Shown: in pieces, positions 1 to 7,572 of the stretch
How the letters are laid out: every line of letters begins with the position of its first letter
How positions within the stretch are numbered: the stretch's first letter is position 1
NCBI GenBank assembly: GCA_965223695.1
Contig: CBDCXJ010000019.1
Coordinates: 1-64,000 of the forward strand
Length of the DNA stretch: 64,000 nt
DNA from: JAUVPB01 sp965223695
GTDB lineage: Bacteria > Actinomycetota > Thermoleophilia > Gaiellales > Gaiellaceae
Direction: 5' to 3'
The notes under the pieces: generated by a model
The model's database searches: none
The model's input: only the letters and a program-made list of their open reading frames with translations
Told to the model about the DNA's origin: nothing
Program-made: the position numbers and the translations under genes

Positions 1-85
1 AACGACCACACCGCTCCCTCAATCGCCAACCACCGATACAACGGCTGCAGACGCTCAGACAGAACAACCTAGCTAGGACCTACAC
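1..85 (+). mobile_element. IS481-family element, right end only (partial at window edge)
   Basis: The first 85 bases match, in reverse complement, the 3' end of the complete IS481-family copy at 4987-6018, including the coding sequence for the last ~28 transposase residues and the terminal inverted repeat. The element is in the opposite orientation to the complete copy. It is followed directly by CTAG (86-89), the same motif that flanks the other copy. One base in the terminal repeat differs between copies (ACCTACA here, ACTTACA there). Confidence 0.85.
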
Positions 86-89
86 CTAG
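3..89 (+). CDS. IS481-family transposase, C-terminal fragment (5' end outside window)
   Basis: Translating from base 3 gives the C-terminal residues RPHRSLNRQPPIQRLQTL followed by RQNNLARTYT and a TAG stop. This is identical to the end of the transposase at 4982-5935 except for the last residue (T versus S). The TAG stop lies in the CTAG flank (86-89), so the element itself seems to carry no stop codon. Everything upstream is outside the window. Confidence 0.8.
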   Translation, partial: RPHRSLNRQPPIQRLQTLRQNNLARTYT

Positions 90-95
90 CCACCG

Positions 96-917
96 CTACC
101 CCCAGACGCCGCCTGGTAGGTCGAGATCGAGCGCCCCGCGCTGATAACACTCGGGATCGTCGTAGGCGGTGCCGGCGCGTCGCTCGCGAGCGTAGGTGTA
201 GTTGCTGCGCTCGACGAACGCTGAGAACGCCCTGTTGCCGCCGAGTCGCTCAGCGGTGAACGCGGCGAGCTGTATCGCGTAGCAGTCGGCGATGCCTTCT
301 TCAGGGATGCCGCCGAGGTGCATGGCCTCATGTGTCAGCGCGCCGATCACTATCGCGGAGAGCTCGTCGAAGGAGCGATCGTCTTCCTTGACGATCTTGT
401 CGAGCGTCCTGCAGGCCCAGGTCGAAAGGTTGATCACACGCTCGGGTTGGGGCACCCAGCCCATGAGGTCGGCCGCGAACTCGACGCGGCGGGAACGGAA
501 CTCCTTGAGGATCGCCTGGAAGTCAGCGAGATCCCAGCAGACCACGAGCGGCTCGCGTGAGCCGAGCCGCTTGTCGAGGGGGGCCGCGTACGCGAGCACT
601 TCTCCGGCGATCCTGCTGTAGACGGGGTCAACGTGGCTTTCGTTCCACGAGCCACCGACGCGGATACAACGGGATGTCACGTCGACGCCGACGTCGTCGG
701 CACTCACGTATGCGTGGTCGACCGGGCAATGCGCTTCGGCTCGCAGCTGTAGCGCCTGTACCGCCTGGAATGCTTCGGGCACGCCCGTTCCGGCACCGTG
801 GCCACTTGTCGTGTGCATGACCACGCCCCCGCACGCGCACAGGGCGATGGCGAGAATCGCTGCGAGCTGGAAGGAGCGCCGCTTCGGCCCCTGTTCCTTG
901 ACGATCCTGCGTGCCAC
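96..917 (-). CDS. Secreted or lipid-anchored metallopeptidase-like protein (HExxH)
   Basis: The 273-residue protein starts at a GTG preceded by an AAGGGGG ribosome site. The N-terminus has a basic stretch, a hydrophobic segment (about residues 17-29) and cysteines (ALCACGG) that could serve as a lipobox, so export is likely. Residues 196-200 are HEAMH, a zincin HExxH motif, followed seven residues later by EEGIADC, a plausible place for the third zinc ligand. The gene is divergent from the BTAD regulator, and its stop codon lies only 6 bp from the CTAG beside the IS481 end, so the C-terminus could have been trimmed by the insertion. No family is recognised with certainty; a peptidase role is inferred from the motif only. 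Confidence 0.6.
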   Translation of the reverse strand: MARRIVKEQGPKRRSFQLAAILAIALCACGGVVMHTTSGHGAGTGVPEAFQAVQALQLRAEAHCPVDHAYVSADDVGVDVTSRCIRVGGSWNESHVDPVYSRIAGEVLAYAAPLDKRLGSREPLVVCWDLADFQAILKEFRSRRVEFAADLMGWVPQPERVINLSTWACRTLDKIVKEDDRSFDELSAIVIGALTHEAMHLGGIPEEGIADCYAIQLAAFTAERLGGNRAFSAFVERSNYTYARERRAGTAYDDPECYQRGALDLDLPGGVWG

Positions 918-1094
918 CGTGGCCCCCTTGCGTCTGCGGATCGCCTTGTGCGATCCGTCTGGGAGCCACCGTCGAAGAGGGCCGTAAGGGCCCCCTCAAT
1001 GGGGCGCAAGGGCGGCCTAAAGGCAGCGCAAGGTCAGTGCGAAAGCGCTCCATGGCGCAGAAAATCTGCGCTTGCTAGCGTCCCGAGCCCGCTC

Positions 1095-2759
1095 ATGGAG
1101 TTCCGGATACTCGGCCCGCTTGAAGTCCTCGTCGATGGGCGGAAGCTGCCGCTGGCGTCCAAGAAACAGCGGGCCCTACTCGCGGTGCTGCTGCTAAATG
1201 CCGGCCAGATCGTCTCTCGCGATCGGCTTCTTGACGCGCTCTGGGAGGAATCGCCGCCGGCGTCAGGGATAGCCGCGCTGCGCGTTCACGTCTCGGAACT
1301 TCGGAAGCTCCTTGACGAAGACCGAGAGGGCGGCGGGTCGAAGACGCGTCTTCTAACCGCCGATCCGGGCTATCTAGTCGACGTGAAGCGCGACGAATTC
1401 GACCTCAACATCTTTGAAAGGCTCGTCGAGGACGGCAGCAGAGCCCTTGGAGCAGGCGAAATCGCAACCGCCTCAGAGGTCCTGGGCGAGGCCATATCGC
1501 TCTGGCGCGGCCCTGCGCTTGCGGACTTCACCTACGACGCGTTCGCTCAACAGGCAATCGGCCGTCTCGAGGAGCTCCGTCTCGTTGCGCTCGAGCGAAA
1601 GATCGAAGCAGAGCTCGCCCTCGGGCGTCACGCCGACCTTGTTCCTGAGCTCGAACAGCTCGTCTCCGCAAATCCACTGACGGAGCGACTTCGTGGCCAG
1701 CTCATGCTCGCCCTCTACCGGGCCGACCGTCAGGCGGACGCTCTCGCGACCTATCAGGATGCCCGTCGCACGATGTCGGACGAGCTCGGGATCGAACCCG
1801 GCCGCGCGCTCCAGGAGCTCGAGCAGTCGATCCTGCGCCGAGACAGCTCGCTGTCTCCGAGCGCGCCGGACACGCCTGCGCCGGCTGCAACACCGGCCCA
1901 ACCGCCCGCGATCGAGGCACGTGACCGCTCGCTCCTGGTTGTACTCGAGAGCGATGCGAGCCTCGACTCGATGCTCGGCGTCGCCGAGCCTCTCGCGGCG
2001 CACCCCCCTGGTGAGCTCGTGTTGGTGCGCCTGGTGCGTGATGCCGGCGAGCTTGGGCGGGCGACCGACGCCGTCCACAGCCGCTGCGAAATCCTCGAGC
2101 AGCGCGGGACACCCACGAGGGGTATGGCGTTCACCTCCGCCTCCCCCGGTGAAGACGTCACGAAACTCGCGCGGCAACAAGACGCCGACCTCGTGCTGTT
2201 CGGCGTCGCACCCGACCAGCTCGAAGAACGAGACCTCGACACGAATCTCGAGGCTGTGCTCGGCGCGGCGCCGTGCGATGTCGCACTCGTGGCAACTCGC
2301 GCGGCGTCTGTCCCGACCCCGGACCGGATCCTCGTTCCGATGGGCGGAGCCGAGCACGAGTGGGCCGCCGTCGAGGTGGGAGCGTGGCTAGCCAGCGCCT
2401 TGGACGCGCCGTTGGCGCTCCTCGGCGTCGAGGGCACGGAGACCGAAGGCGGCGACGCGAGCCGCCTGCTCGGCCATGCCTCGCTCGCGATTCAGCGCGT
2501 GCTCCGCGTCGCGGCCAAGCCGCAGCTGATCGAGCCCGGCGACGAAGCAGTGGTGGAAGCAGCGGGCGATGCCGGGGTCGTGGTCATGGGCCTTTCCGAC
2601 CGCTGGCGCCGCGACGGCCTCGGCGCAACGCGGCTCGGTGTGGCGACGAAGGCGCGTGCTCCGACTCTGATCGTGCGCCGCGGACTCCGTCCGGGCGGAC
2701 TCGCACCGCGAGCCAGTCTGACTCGCTTCAGCTGGGCGCTGTCCGGTCAGTTCGGGTAG
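1095..2759 (+). CDS. BTAD/SARP-type transcriptional regulator with C-terminal Usp-like domains
   Basis: The 554-residue protein starts at the ATG of MEFRILGPLEV, the canonical opening of AfsR/SARP regulators. Residues ~1-95 are an OmpR-like winged helix and ~100-245 a bacterial transcriptional activator (BTAD) repeat region ending in PGRALQELEQSIL. After a Pro/Ala-rich linker come two universal-stress-protein-like alpha/beta modules (~275-390 and ~405-535; RILVPMGG and PTLIVRRG mark the second). A longer in-frame start at 798 adds only low-complexity, arginine-rich sequence and was not used. The stop TAG abuts the kinase ATG at 2760, so the two are almost certainly co-transcribed, and the kinase may control the regulator. 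DNA targets cannot be read from the sequence. Confidence 0.85.
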   Translation: MEFRILGPLEVLVDGRKLPLASKKQRALLAVLLLNAGQIVSRDRLLDALWEESPPASGIAALRVHVSELRKLLDEDREGGGSKTRLLTADPGYLVDVKRDEFDLNIFERLVEDGSRALGAGEIATASEVLGEAISLWRGPALADFTYDAFAQQAIGRLEELRLVALERKIEAELALGRHADLVPELEQLVSANPLTERLRGQLMLALYRADRQADALATYQDARRTMSDELGIEPGRALQELEQSILRRDSSLSPSAPDTPAPAATPAQPPAIEARDRSLLVVLESDASLDSMLGVAEPLAAHPPGELVLVRLVRDAGELGRATDAVHSRCEILEQRGTPTRGMAFTSASPGEDVTKLARQQDADLVLFGVAPDQLEERDLDTNLEAVLGAAPCDVALVATRAASVPTPDRILVPMGGAEHEWAAVEVGAWLASALDAPLALLGVEGTETEGGDASRLLGHASLAIQRVLRVAAKPQLIEPGDEAVVEAAGDAGVVVMGLSDRWRRDGLGATRLGVATKARAPTLIVRRGLRPGGLAPRASLTRFSWALSGQFG

Positions 2760-4301
2760 ATGTCGAGCCGGCTGGGCGACGATCCCCGTGTCGGCACCGA
2801 GATCGCCGGCTATCGCATCGAGGCGCTCGTGGGTCGCGGCGGCATGGGCGTCGTGTATCGCGCTCACGACATGGCCCTCGACCGTCCCGTCGCACTGAAG
2901 ATCATCGCTCCTGCGCTCGCTGAGAGCGAGCGATTCCGAGCTCGCTTTCTCCGCGAATCACGCATCGCCGCATCGATCGACCACGCCAACATCGTTCCCA
3001 TTCACGATGCGGGCGAATACCGCGGCCAGCTTTACATCGCCATGCGCTACGTCGAAGGCACCGACCTCGACGCACTCCTCCAAGCCGCGGGAGCGCTCGA
3101 GCCTGAACGCGCGCTCGCGCTCTTGAGCCAGGCGGCAAGCGCACTCGACGCAGCACATCAGCGCGGCCTGGTCCACCGAGACGTCAAACCCGCGAACATG
3201 CTGATCACCGCCGAGGCCGGACGGGACGAGCACGTCTACCTCTCAGACTTCGGCCTCGCCCGCGACAGCGGCACCCGCGAACCCGGCGAGACCGACCAGG
3301 CCCTGGCACTCCGCGCAAGCGGTTCCCTGGGAACGATCGACTACGCAGCCCCGGAGCAGATCGAGGGCAAACCCGCCGACCCACGCACCGACGTCTACGC
3401 GCTCGGCTGCGTTCTGCACGAGTGTCTCACCGGGCGCGTGCCCTATGAATCGGACGCACCGGTCGGCGTCGTGTTCGCGCACCTCAGCGAGACGCCGCCC
3501 AAGCCGAGCGAACTCAGACCCGCCCTTGGGGCAGGCATCGACGATGTCGTCGCACGAGCGCTGGCCAAGGAGCCAGGCGAGCGGTACTCGACTTGTGGCG
3601 AATTAGCCGACGCGGCCCGAAAGGTGCTCCTGCCCGAGCCCGGGCTGCGCGAGCGGCTCGGGCGCAGGGGCATGGTCGGCATCGCGGCGCTCGTCGTACT
3701 CATCGCAGTTGCTGCGCTCGTCCCCGTTCTGCTCCTCAGCGGGACAGAGCAACCGGCGGGCACGACCGACATCAACGGCCCGACGCTCCAGCGGATCGAT
3801 CCTGAGACGAACCGGCTCGTCAAATCGATCGAGCTGGACTCGCTCGCTGACGACATTACGGCCGGCGCAGGAGGAGGATGTCCCGGTGGCCGTGGATTTT
3901 CGTGGCGGCGGTCCCGGGTTTGGTGGGTAGGCGGTGAGGAGGGTAGCGGGCTCCTCGTTCGCAGTCGGGACGGTGGGCTGATCGAGTTCGTGCTCGATCG
4001 CGATGACGAGTTTGGCGAGGTCGTGGTAGCCGATGATCCGACGGAATTGGTGTTCGGCTTCGAGCATCCCGGCCGCTGTCCAGCGCAGGCACATCTCGCC
4101 GGATTGCCAGCGCTTGGTGTTGCGGCTGGTGCGCCGGCAGATCTCGATCATCGACTCGCACGGGTTCGTGCTCTCGAGGGTGCGCTTCAGGTTGCCGCGG
4201 ATCCCGAGCCGGGTGAGGGTGAGTGTCTCGTCGAGGCCTTCGCGCAGCGAGGCTGCGGCGCCGGGACGCGACCGCTCGAGTTCCGTGGCGAGCGCGTGTA
4301 A
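2760..4301 (+). CDS. Transmembrane Ser/Thr protein kinase, sensor domain cut off by IS256 remnant
   Basis: The Hanks-type kinase domain covers residues ~19-285: glycine loop GRGGMGVVY, lysine in VALKII, catalytic HRDVKPAN, DFGLA, and activation segment GTIDYAAPEQ. A single membrane helix follows (~303-325, RRGMVGIAALVVLIAVAAL). Similarity to the paralogue at 6020-7560 stops after AGAGG, at about base 3875, where IS256 sequence begins. The remaining ~140 codons to the TGA at 4301 are antisense transposase and are not native. The protein therefore keeps its kinase and membrane parts but lacks the extracellular beta-propeller of its paralogue. It starts directly after the BTAD stop. It might still be active but without normal signal input. 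Confidence 0.85.
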   Translation: MSSRLGDDPRVGTEIAGYRIEALVGRGGMGVVYRAHDMALDRPVALKIIAPALAESERFRARFLRESRIAASIDHANIVPIHDAGEYRGQLYIAMRYVEGTDLDALLQAAGALEPERALALLSQAASALDAAHQRGLVHRDVKPANMLITAEAGRDEHVYLSDFGLARDSGTREPGETDQALALRASGSLGTIDYAAPEQIEGKPADPRTDVYALGCVLHECLTGRVPYESDAPVGVVFAHLSETPPKPSELRPALGAGIDDVVARALAKEPGERYSTCGELADAARKVLLPEPGLRERLGRRGMVGIAALVVLIAVAALVPVLLLSGTEQPAGTTDINGPTLQRIDPETNRLVKSIELDSLADDITAGAGGGCPGGRGFSWRRSRVWWVGGEEGSGLLVRSRDGGLIEFVLDRDDEFGEVVVADDPTELVFGFEHPGRCPAQAHLAGLPALGVAAGAPADLDHRLARVRALEGALQVAADPEPGEGECLVEAFAQRGCGAGTRPLEFRGERV

Positions 4302-4986
4302 CTCGCTGCGCGCTCGCTCGTGGTCGTGCTCGGCCCAGGCCTGGCGGAGCCGACGTTTGATCGGAGGCCGGTCGCGCTCCGGGAGATGCTCGAGCACGTT
4401 TCGTTCCTTGTGGCGGAGACAGCGCTGGACGGGCGCGTCCTGGCCGAAGACATCGCGGATCGCTTTGCGCAGCGCCTTGGAGCCGTCGATCACAAACAGG
4501 ATGCCCTGCTCGGTGTCGAGCCCACGCTCGACCAGATCGGAGAGCAGCGCCCTCGCCACGGTCGCGTTCTCGCTCGAGCCCTCCCACAGCCCCAGCGGGA
4601 TCTTGACGCCCTCGGTGGTGATCCCGAGCGCGACGATGTTCGTGCGCCCTTTCAGCTCGATCCCGTCGAGCATCATCACCGCCAGCCTGACGTCGTCGAG
4701 GCGGCGGCTCATCAGCTCCTCAAGCGCCACGCGGGTGCGCTCAACGAACGCCCGCGACACCGACGACTTCGACGTCGAGCGCGCCTTGGTCTCGACGCCA
4801 GTGCCGACCGGCTCCTGCGTTCGCGCGTAGCGGCGCGTCGAGACGCCGGCAAGCATCCGCTCCAACACGACCCGCGAGAGCAGATCACGATCGGCGAAAT
4901 GCTCGTACGTCGCCAGCCTGACCTCGCGTGATCCGTCCGCTGTGCGAACACGCGGCCGCTCAACCTGGACGCGCCGCCCGCCTAGC
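3876..4986 (-). pseudogene. IS256-family (mutator type) transposase, N-terminus deleted
   Basis: The frame reads RRVQVERPRVRTADG at 4986 and continues through MLDGIEL, GLWEGSSENA, LFVIDGSKALRKAI, VQRCLRHKERNV and ESTNPCESMIE. These carry the DDE residues typical of IS256 transposases. The 5' part of the gene is missing because the IS481 copy begins at 4987 and kinase DNA, not transposase, lies on its far side. At the other end the element stops inside kinase 1 at about 3876, and the reading frame runs on without a stop into antisense kinase sequence. The element cannot be autonomous. Confidence 0.8.
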
Positions 4987-5935
4987 TGTAAGTCCTAGCT
5001 AGGTTGTTCTGTCTGAGCGTCTGCAGCCGTTGTATCGGTGGTTGGCGATTGAGGGAGCGGTGTGGTCGTTCGTGATTGTAGAAGTAGAGCCAGCCGGGGA
5101 GGGCGTGTTGGCGTTGGTGTGAGTTGGCGTAGATGGCGGCGTAGGCCCAGCCTGCGAGCATGGTGCGGATGAAGCGTTCTGCTTTGCCGTTGGTGCGTGG
5201 GCGGTAGGGGCGGGTGCGTAGGTGTTTGATCCGGAGTGCTTTGCAGGCGAGGGCGTGGATGGTGGCGCGGTAGCAGGAGCCGTTGTCGGTCATGACCCGC
5301 TCGATTTGGATCCCGTGCGCGCGGAAGTGGGCGATTGCGCGACGGAGAAAGCCGACCGCTGTGGCTGCCTTCTCGTCTTCGAGCACTTCGACGTAGGCGA
5401 GCCGGGTCGCGTCATCGACGCAGACGTGGACGTATTCCCAGCCGATCCCGCGGCGTCTCTTTCTGCGGTTGCCCGTGACACGGTGGCCGGGACGAGCAAT
5501 ACGGCCGAGCTTCTTGATGTCGATGTGGAGGAGCTCGCCTGGCCGTTTGCGCTCGTAGCGGTTCGCAGGCTCGGCCGGCTCGAGCCCAGACAGCTTGCCC
5601 AGCCCGATCCTGGTCAGCACCGCTGAGACGGTCGAGTGCGGCATCCTCAGACACTCTGCGATCTCGGCGCCCGTCATCCGCAACCGGCGCAATGCCGCGA
5701 TCGCCACGACCCGCTCCTCGGGTGTGCGATGCGGGATCACGCTAGGCGCCGAGCTGCGATCGTGCAGCCCCGGCTTGCCCTCCTCGCGAAAACGACGCAA
5801 CCACTTCGAGAGCGTACGCACACTCACACCAGCCGCCTCGGCAGCCCGAGCAAGCGTCCAGCCCTCCTGCTCGACCCGGCCAACCGCCAAACAACGACTA
5901 CGCAGACATGTCCTCGCGTTACCGTGCAACTTCAT
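4982..5935 (-). CDS. IS481-family transposase
   Basis: A 317-residue protein starting MKLHGNARTCLRSR, with a GGAGGG ribosome site 7 bases upstream. An N-terminal helix-turn-helix (TLARAAEAAGVSVRTLSKWL) is followed by the integrase core: D in LLHIDIKKLG, D in VMTDNGSCYRA and E in RTNGKAERFIRT. The stop TAG (4982-4984) lies in the CTAG flank, outside the terminal repeat, so the target site supplies the stop codon. The same is seen in the copy at the window start. The gene appears intact and could drive movement of both copies. Confidence 0.9.
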   Translation of the reverse strand: MKLHGNARTCLRSRCLAVGRVEQEGWTLARAAEAAGVSVRTLSKWLRRFREEGKPGLHDRSSAPSVIPHRTPEERVVAIAALRRLRMTGAEIAECLRMPHSTVSAVLTRIGLGKLSGLEPAEPANRYERKRPGELLHIDIKKLGRIARPGHRVTGNRRKRRRGIGWEYVHVCVDDATRLAYVEVLEDEKAATAVGFLRRAIAHFRAHGIQIERVMTDNGSCYRATIHALACKALRIKHLRTRPYRPRTNGKAERFIRTMLAGWAYAAIYANSHQRQHALPGWLYFYNHERPHRSLNRQPPIQRLQTLRQNNLARTYS

Positions 5936-6018
5936 CCGGAACCCTCCTTGGCACTGGTGGCTTCGACACCCCCAGCCTCCAAGCAGGCCCGGATGGAACA
6001 ACCTAGCTAGGACTTACA
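4987..6018 (-). mobile_element. Complete IS481-family insertion sequence
   Basis: A 1032-bp element bounded by perfect 22-bp inverted repeats (4987-5008 and 5997-6018; outer bases TGTAAGTCC). The flanks are CCTAGC on the left and CCTAGT on the right, so both carry the CTAG core. IS481 itself is known to target NCTAGN. Unusually the two flanks belong to different genes: an IS256 transposase on the left and a kinase on the right. A simple insertion would give one interrupted gene and identical flanks. Confidence 0.9.
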
Positions 6019-6019
6019 C

Positions 6020-7560
6020 CTAGTGCACCGCGATGTCAAGCCAGCGAACATGCTGTTGACCGAGGAGGCGGGCCGTGGCGAGCACGTCTACCTGTCGGAC
6101 TTCGGTTTGGCCCGGGAGAGCGGGGCGCGCGAGCCCGGCGACAGCGACGAGACAATCGCGCTCAGGGCGTCGGGGTCGCTGGGGACGATCGATTACGCCT
6201 CCCCCGAGCAGATCGAGGGGAAAGCGGCGGACGCTCGCACGGATGTCTACTCGCTGGGGTGTGTGCTGTACGAGGCGCTGACGGGCCGACCACCGTTCGG
6301 TGCCGAGTCGCCGGTCCAGGTGGCGTTCGGGCATCTGAGCGAGCAGCCTCCGAAGGTCAGTGCGTCCAACGCGGAGTTAGACACTGCCATTGACGCGGTG
6401 GTCGAGCGAGCGATCGCCAAGAAGCCGGACGACCGGTACCCGACTTGTGGCGAGCTCGTCGAAGCCGCCGCAGGCCTGCTGCTCCCGAAGCCAAGCCTGC
6501 GCCAACGGCTCGGACGCCGCGGCATCGCCGGAATCACAGCTGCGCTTGCTCTCGTCGTCGCTGCCGCGCTGATTCCCACGCTCCTGCTCACCATCGGCTC
6601 CGATTCCCCGCCAGGCACCACCGATATCACGCAGCCAACGCTCCAGCGCATCGACCCCGAGACCAACGAGCTCGCCGACAGCATCGCTCTCGACACCACG
6701 CCCGAGCAGATCGCGGCCGGCGCCGGAGGCGTCTGGCTGCTCGACCGTCGCGCCAGAGTCGTCAACCGCCTCGACCCGGGAACCAACGAAATCACTTCTG
6801 CCGTGCGCCTCGATGCGGCCGAGAGCCGAACGCGGTTCCGGTAAGCGTCGTTGTTGACGATGAAGCCGTGTTCGTCAGCTTCACGGAGGGGTCGGCCGAG
6901 ACGGGGTCGGTCTGGGCGTACGACCCCGCCGGCGGCTCGCGCCGCCGCGTCGCCTCCGCGACCGAGTTCGACGGCCGGTTCGCGGTCGGCGACAGCACCG
7001 TCTGGGTGCTCGACACCGCCGTGTCACAGCCCCAGCTCCGCGTGCTCAAGTACACAATCGGAGCGGCAAGCCCGGGTGCCCAGATCGACTTACGGGCCGC
7101 CGATGCAACGCGCGCGAACACGCCGCCGGCGCTGATCGCCGCCGACGCGACGAATATCTGGGTCGTCAGCGCGGTCGCGAGGTCCGGCGAGGGCGACGAC
7201 CCATCGCTCGCGCTCTGGAGAGTCGATCCGGCCAGCGATCAGCTCGCCGCGACCGTCCCGCTGCAGGGCAGCAGTCCCGCGCTAGCCGCTGGCGCCGCGT
7301 CGGCCTGGGTCACGATCGGCAGCGAGAACGTCCTTCTGCGTTTCGACGCGACTGGCGAACAAACTGATGAGCTCACCGTCGGACGGAGCCCGGTCGCCGT
7401 CGCCGTCGGCGAGGGCTCGGTCTGGGTCGCCAACGGCCGTGATGGCACAGTGTCCCGCGTCGACCCGGAATCGCTCGATGTCTCGACGATCGCTGTCGGG
7501 GGCAGTCCGCGGGGCATCGCGGCCGGGGAGGGAGCGGTCTGGGTGACGGTCGATCCGTAG
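6020..7560 (+). pseudogene. Transmembrane Ser/Thr kinase with beta-propeller sensor, 5'-truncated and frameshifted
   Basis: The frame resumes exactly at L-V-HRDVKPAN (the CTAG of the IS flank encodes part of Leu-Val), so the N-lobe and glycine loop are gone. The rest of the kinase domain (DFGLA, GTIDYASPEQ), a membrane helix (GIAGITAALALVVAAAL) and an extracellular part follow. The extracellular part has repeated blades such as VWLLDRR, VWVLDTA, VWVANGRDG and VWVTVDP, typical of YVTN/NHL-like propellers. A one-base shift at about 6830-6840 splits the frame: the first part ends at 6844, and the second carries on through VVVDDEAVFVSF to 7560. It is closely similar to kinase 1 up to AGAGG. It lacks the ATP-binding lobe, so it should be inactive. 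Confidence 0.85.
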
Positions 7561-7572
7561 CTCGCGACGCCG

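Noticed and set aside
798..1094. Upstream extension of the BTAD regulator by 99 codons
   Set aside because: It is arginine-rich, overlaps the divergent gene and precedes the canonical MEFRILGPLEV start.
1..6018. Inversion between the two oppositely oriented IS481 copies as the cause of the broken kinases
   Set aside because: The CTAG sixmers that should match after such an inversion (ACTAGG upstream of one copy, CCTAGC downstream of the other) do not agree; a deletion between direct copies fits better.
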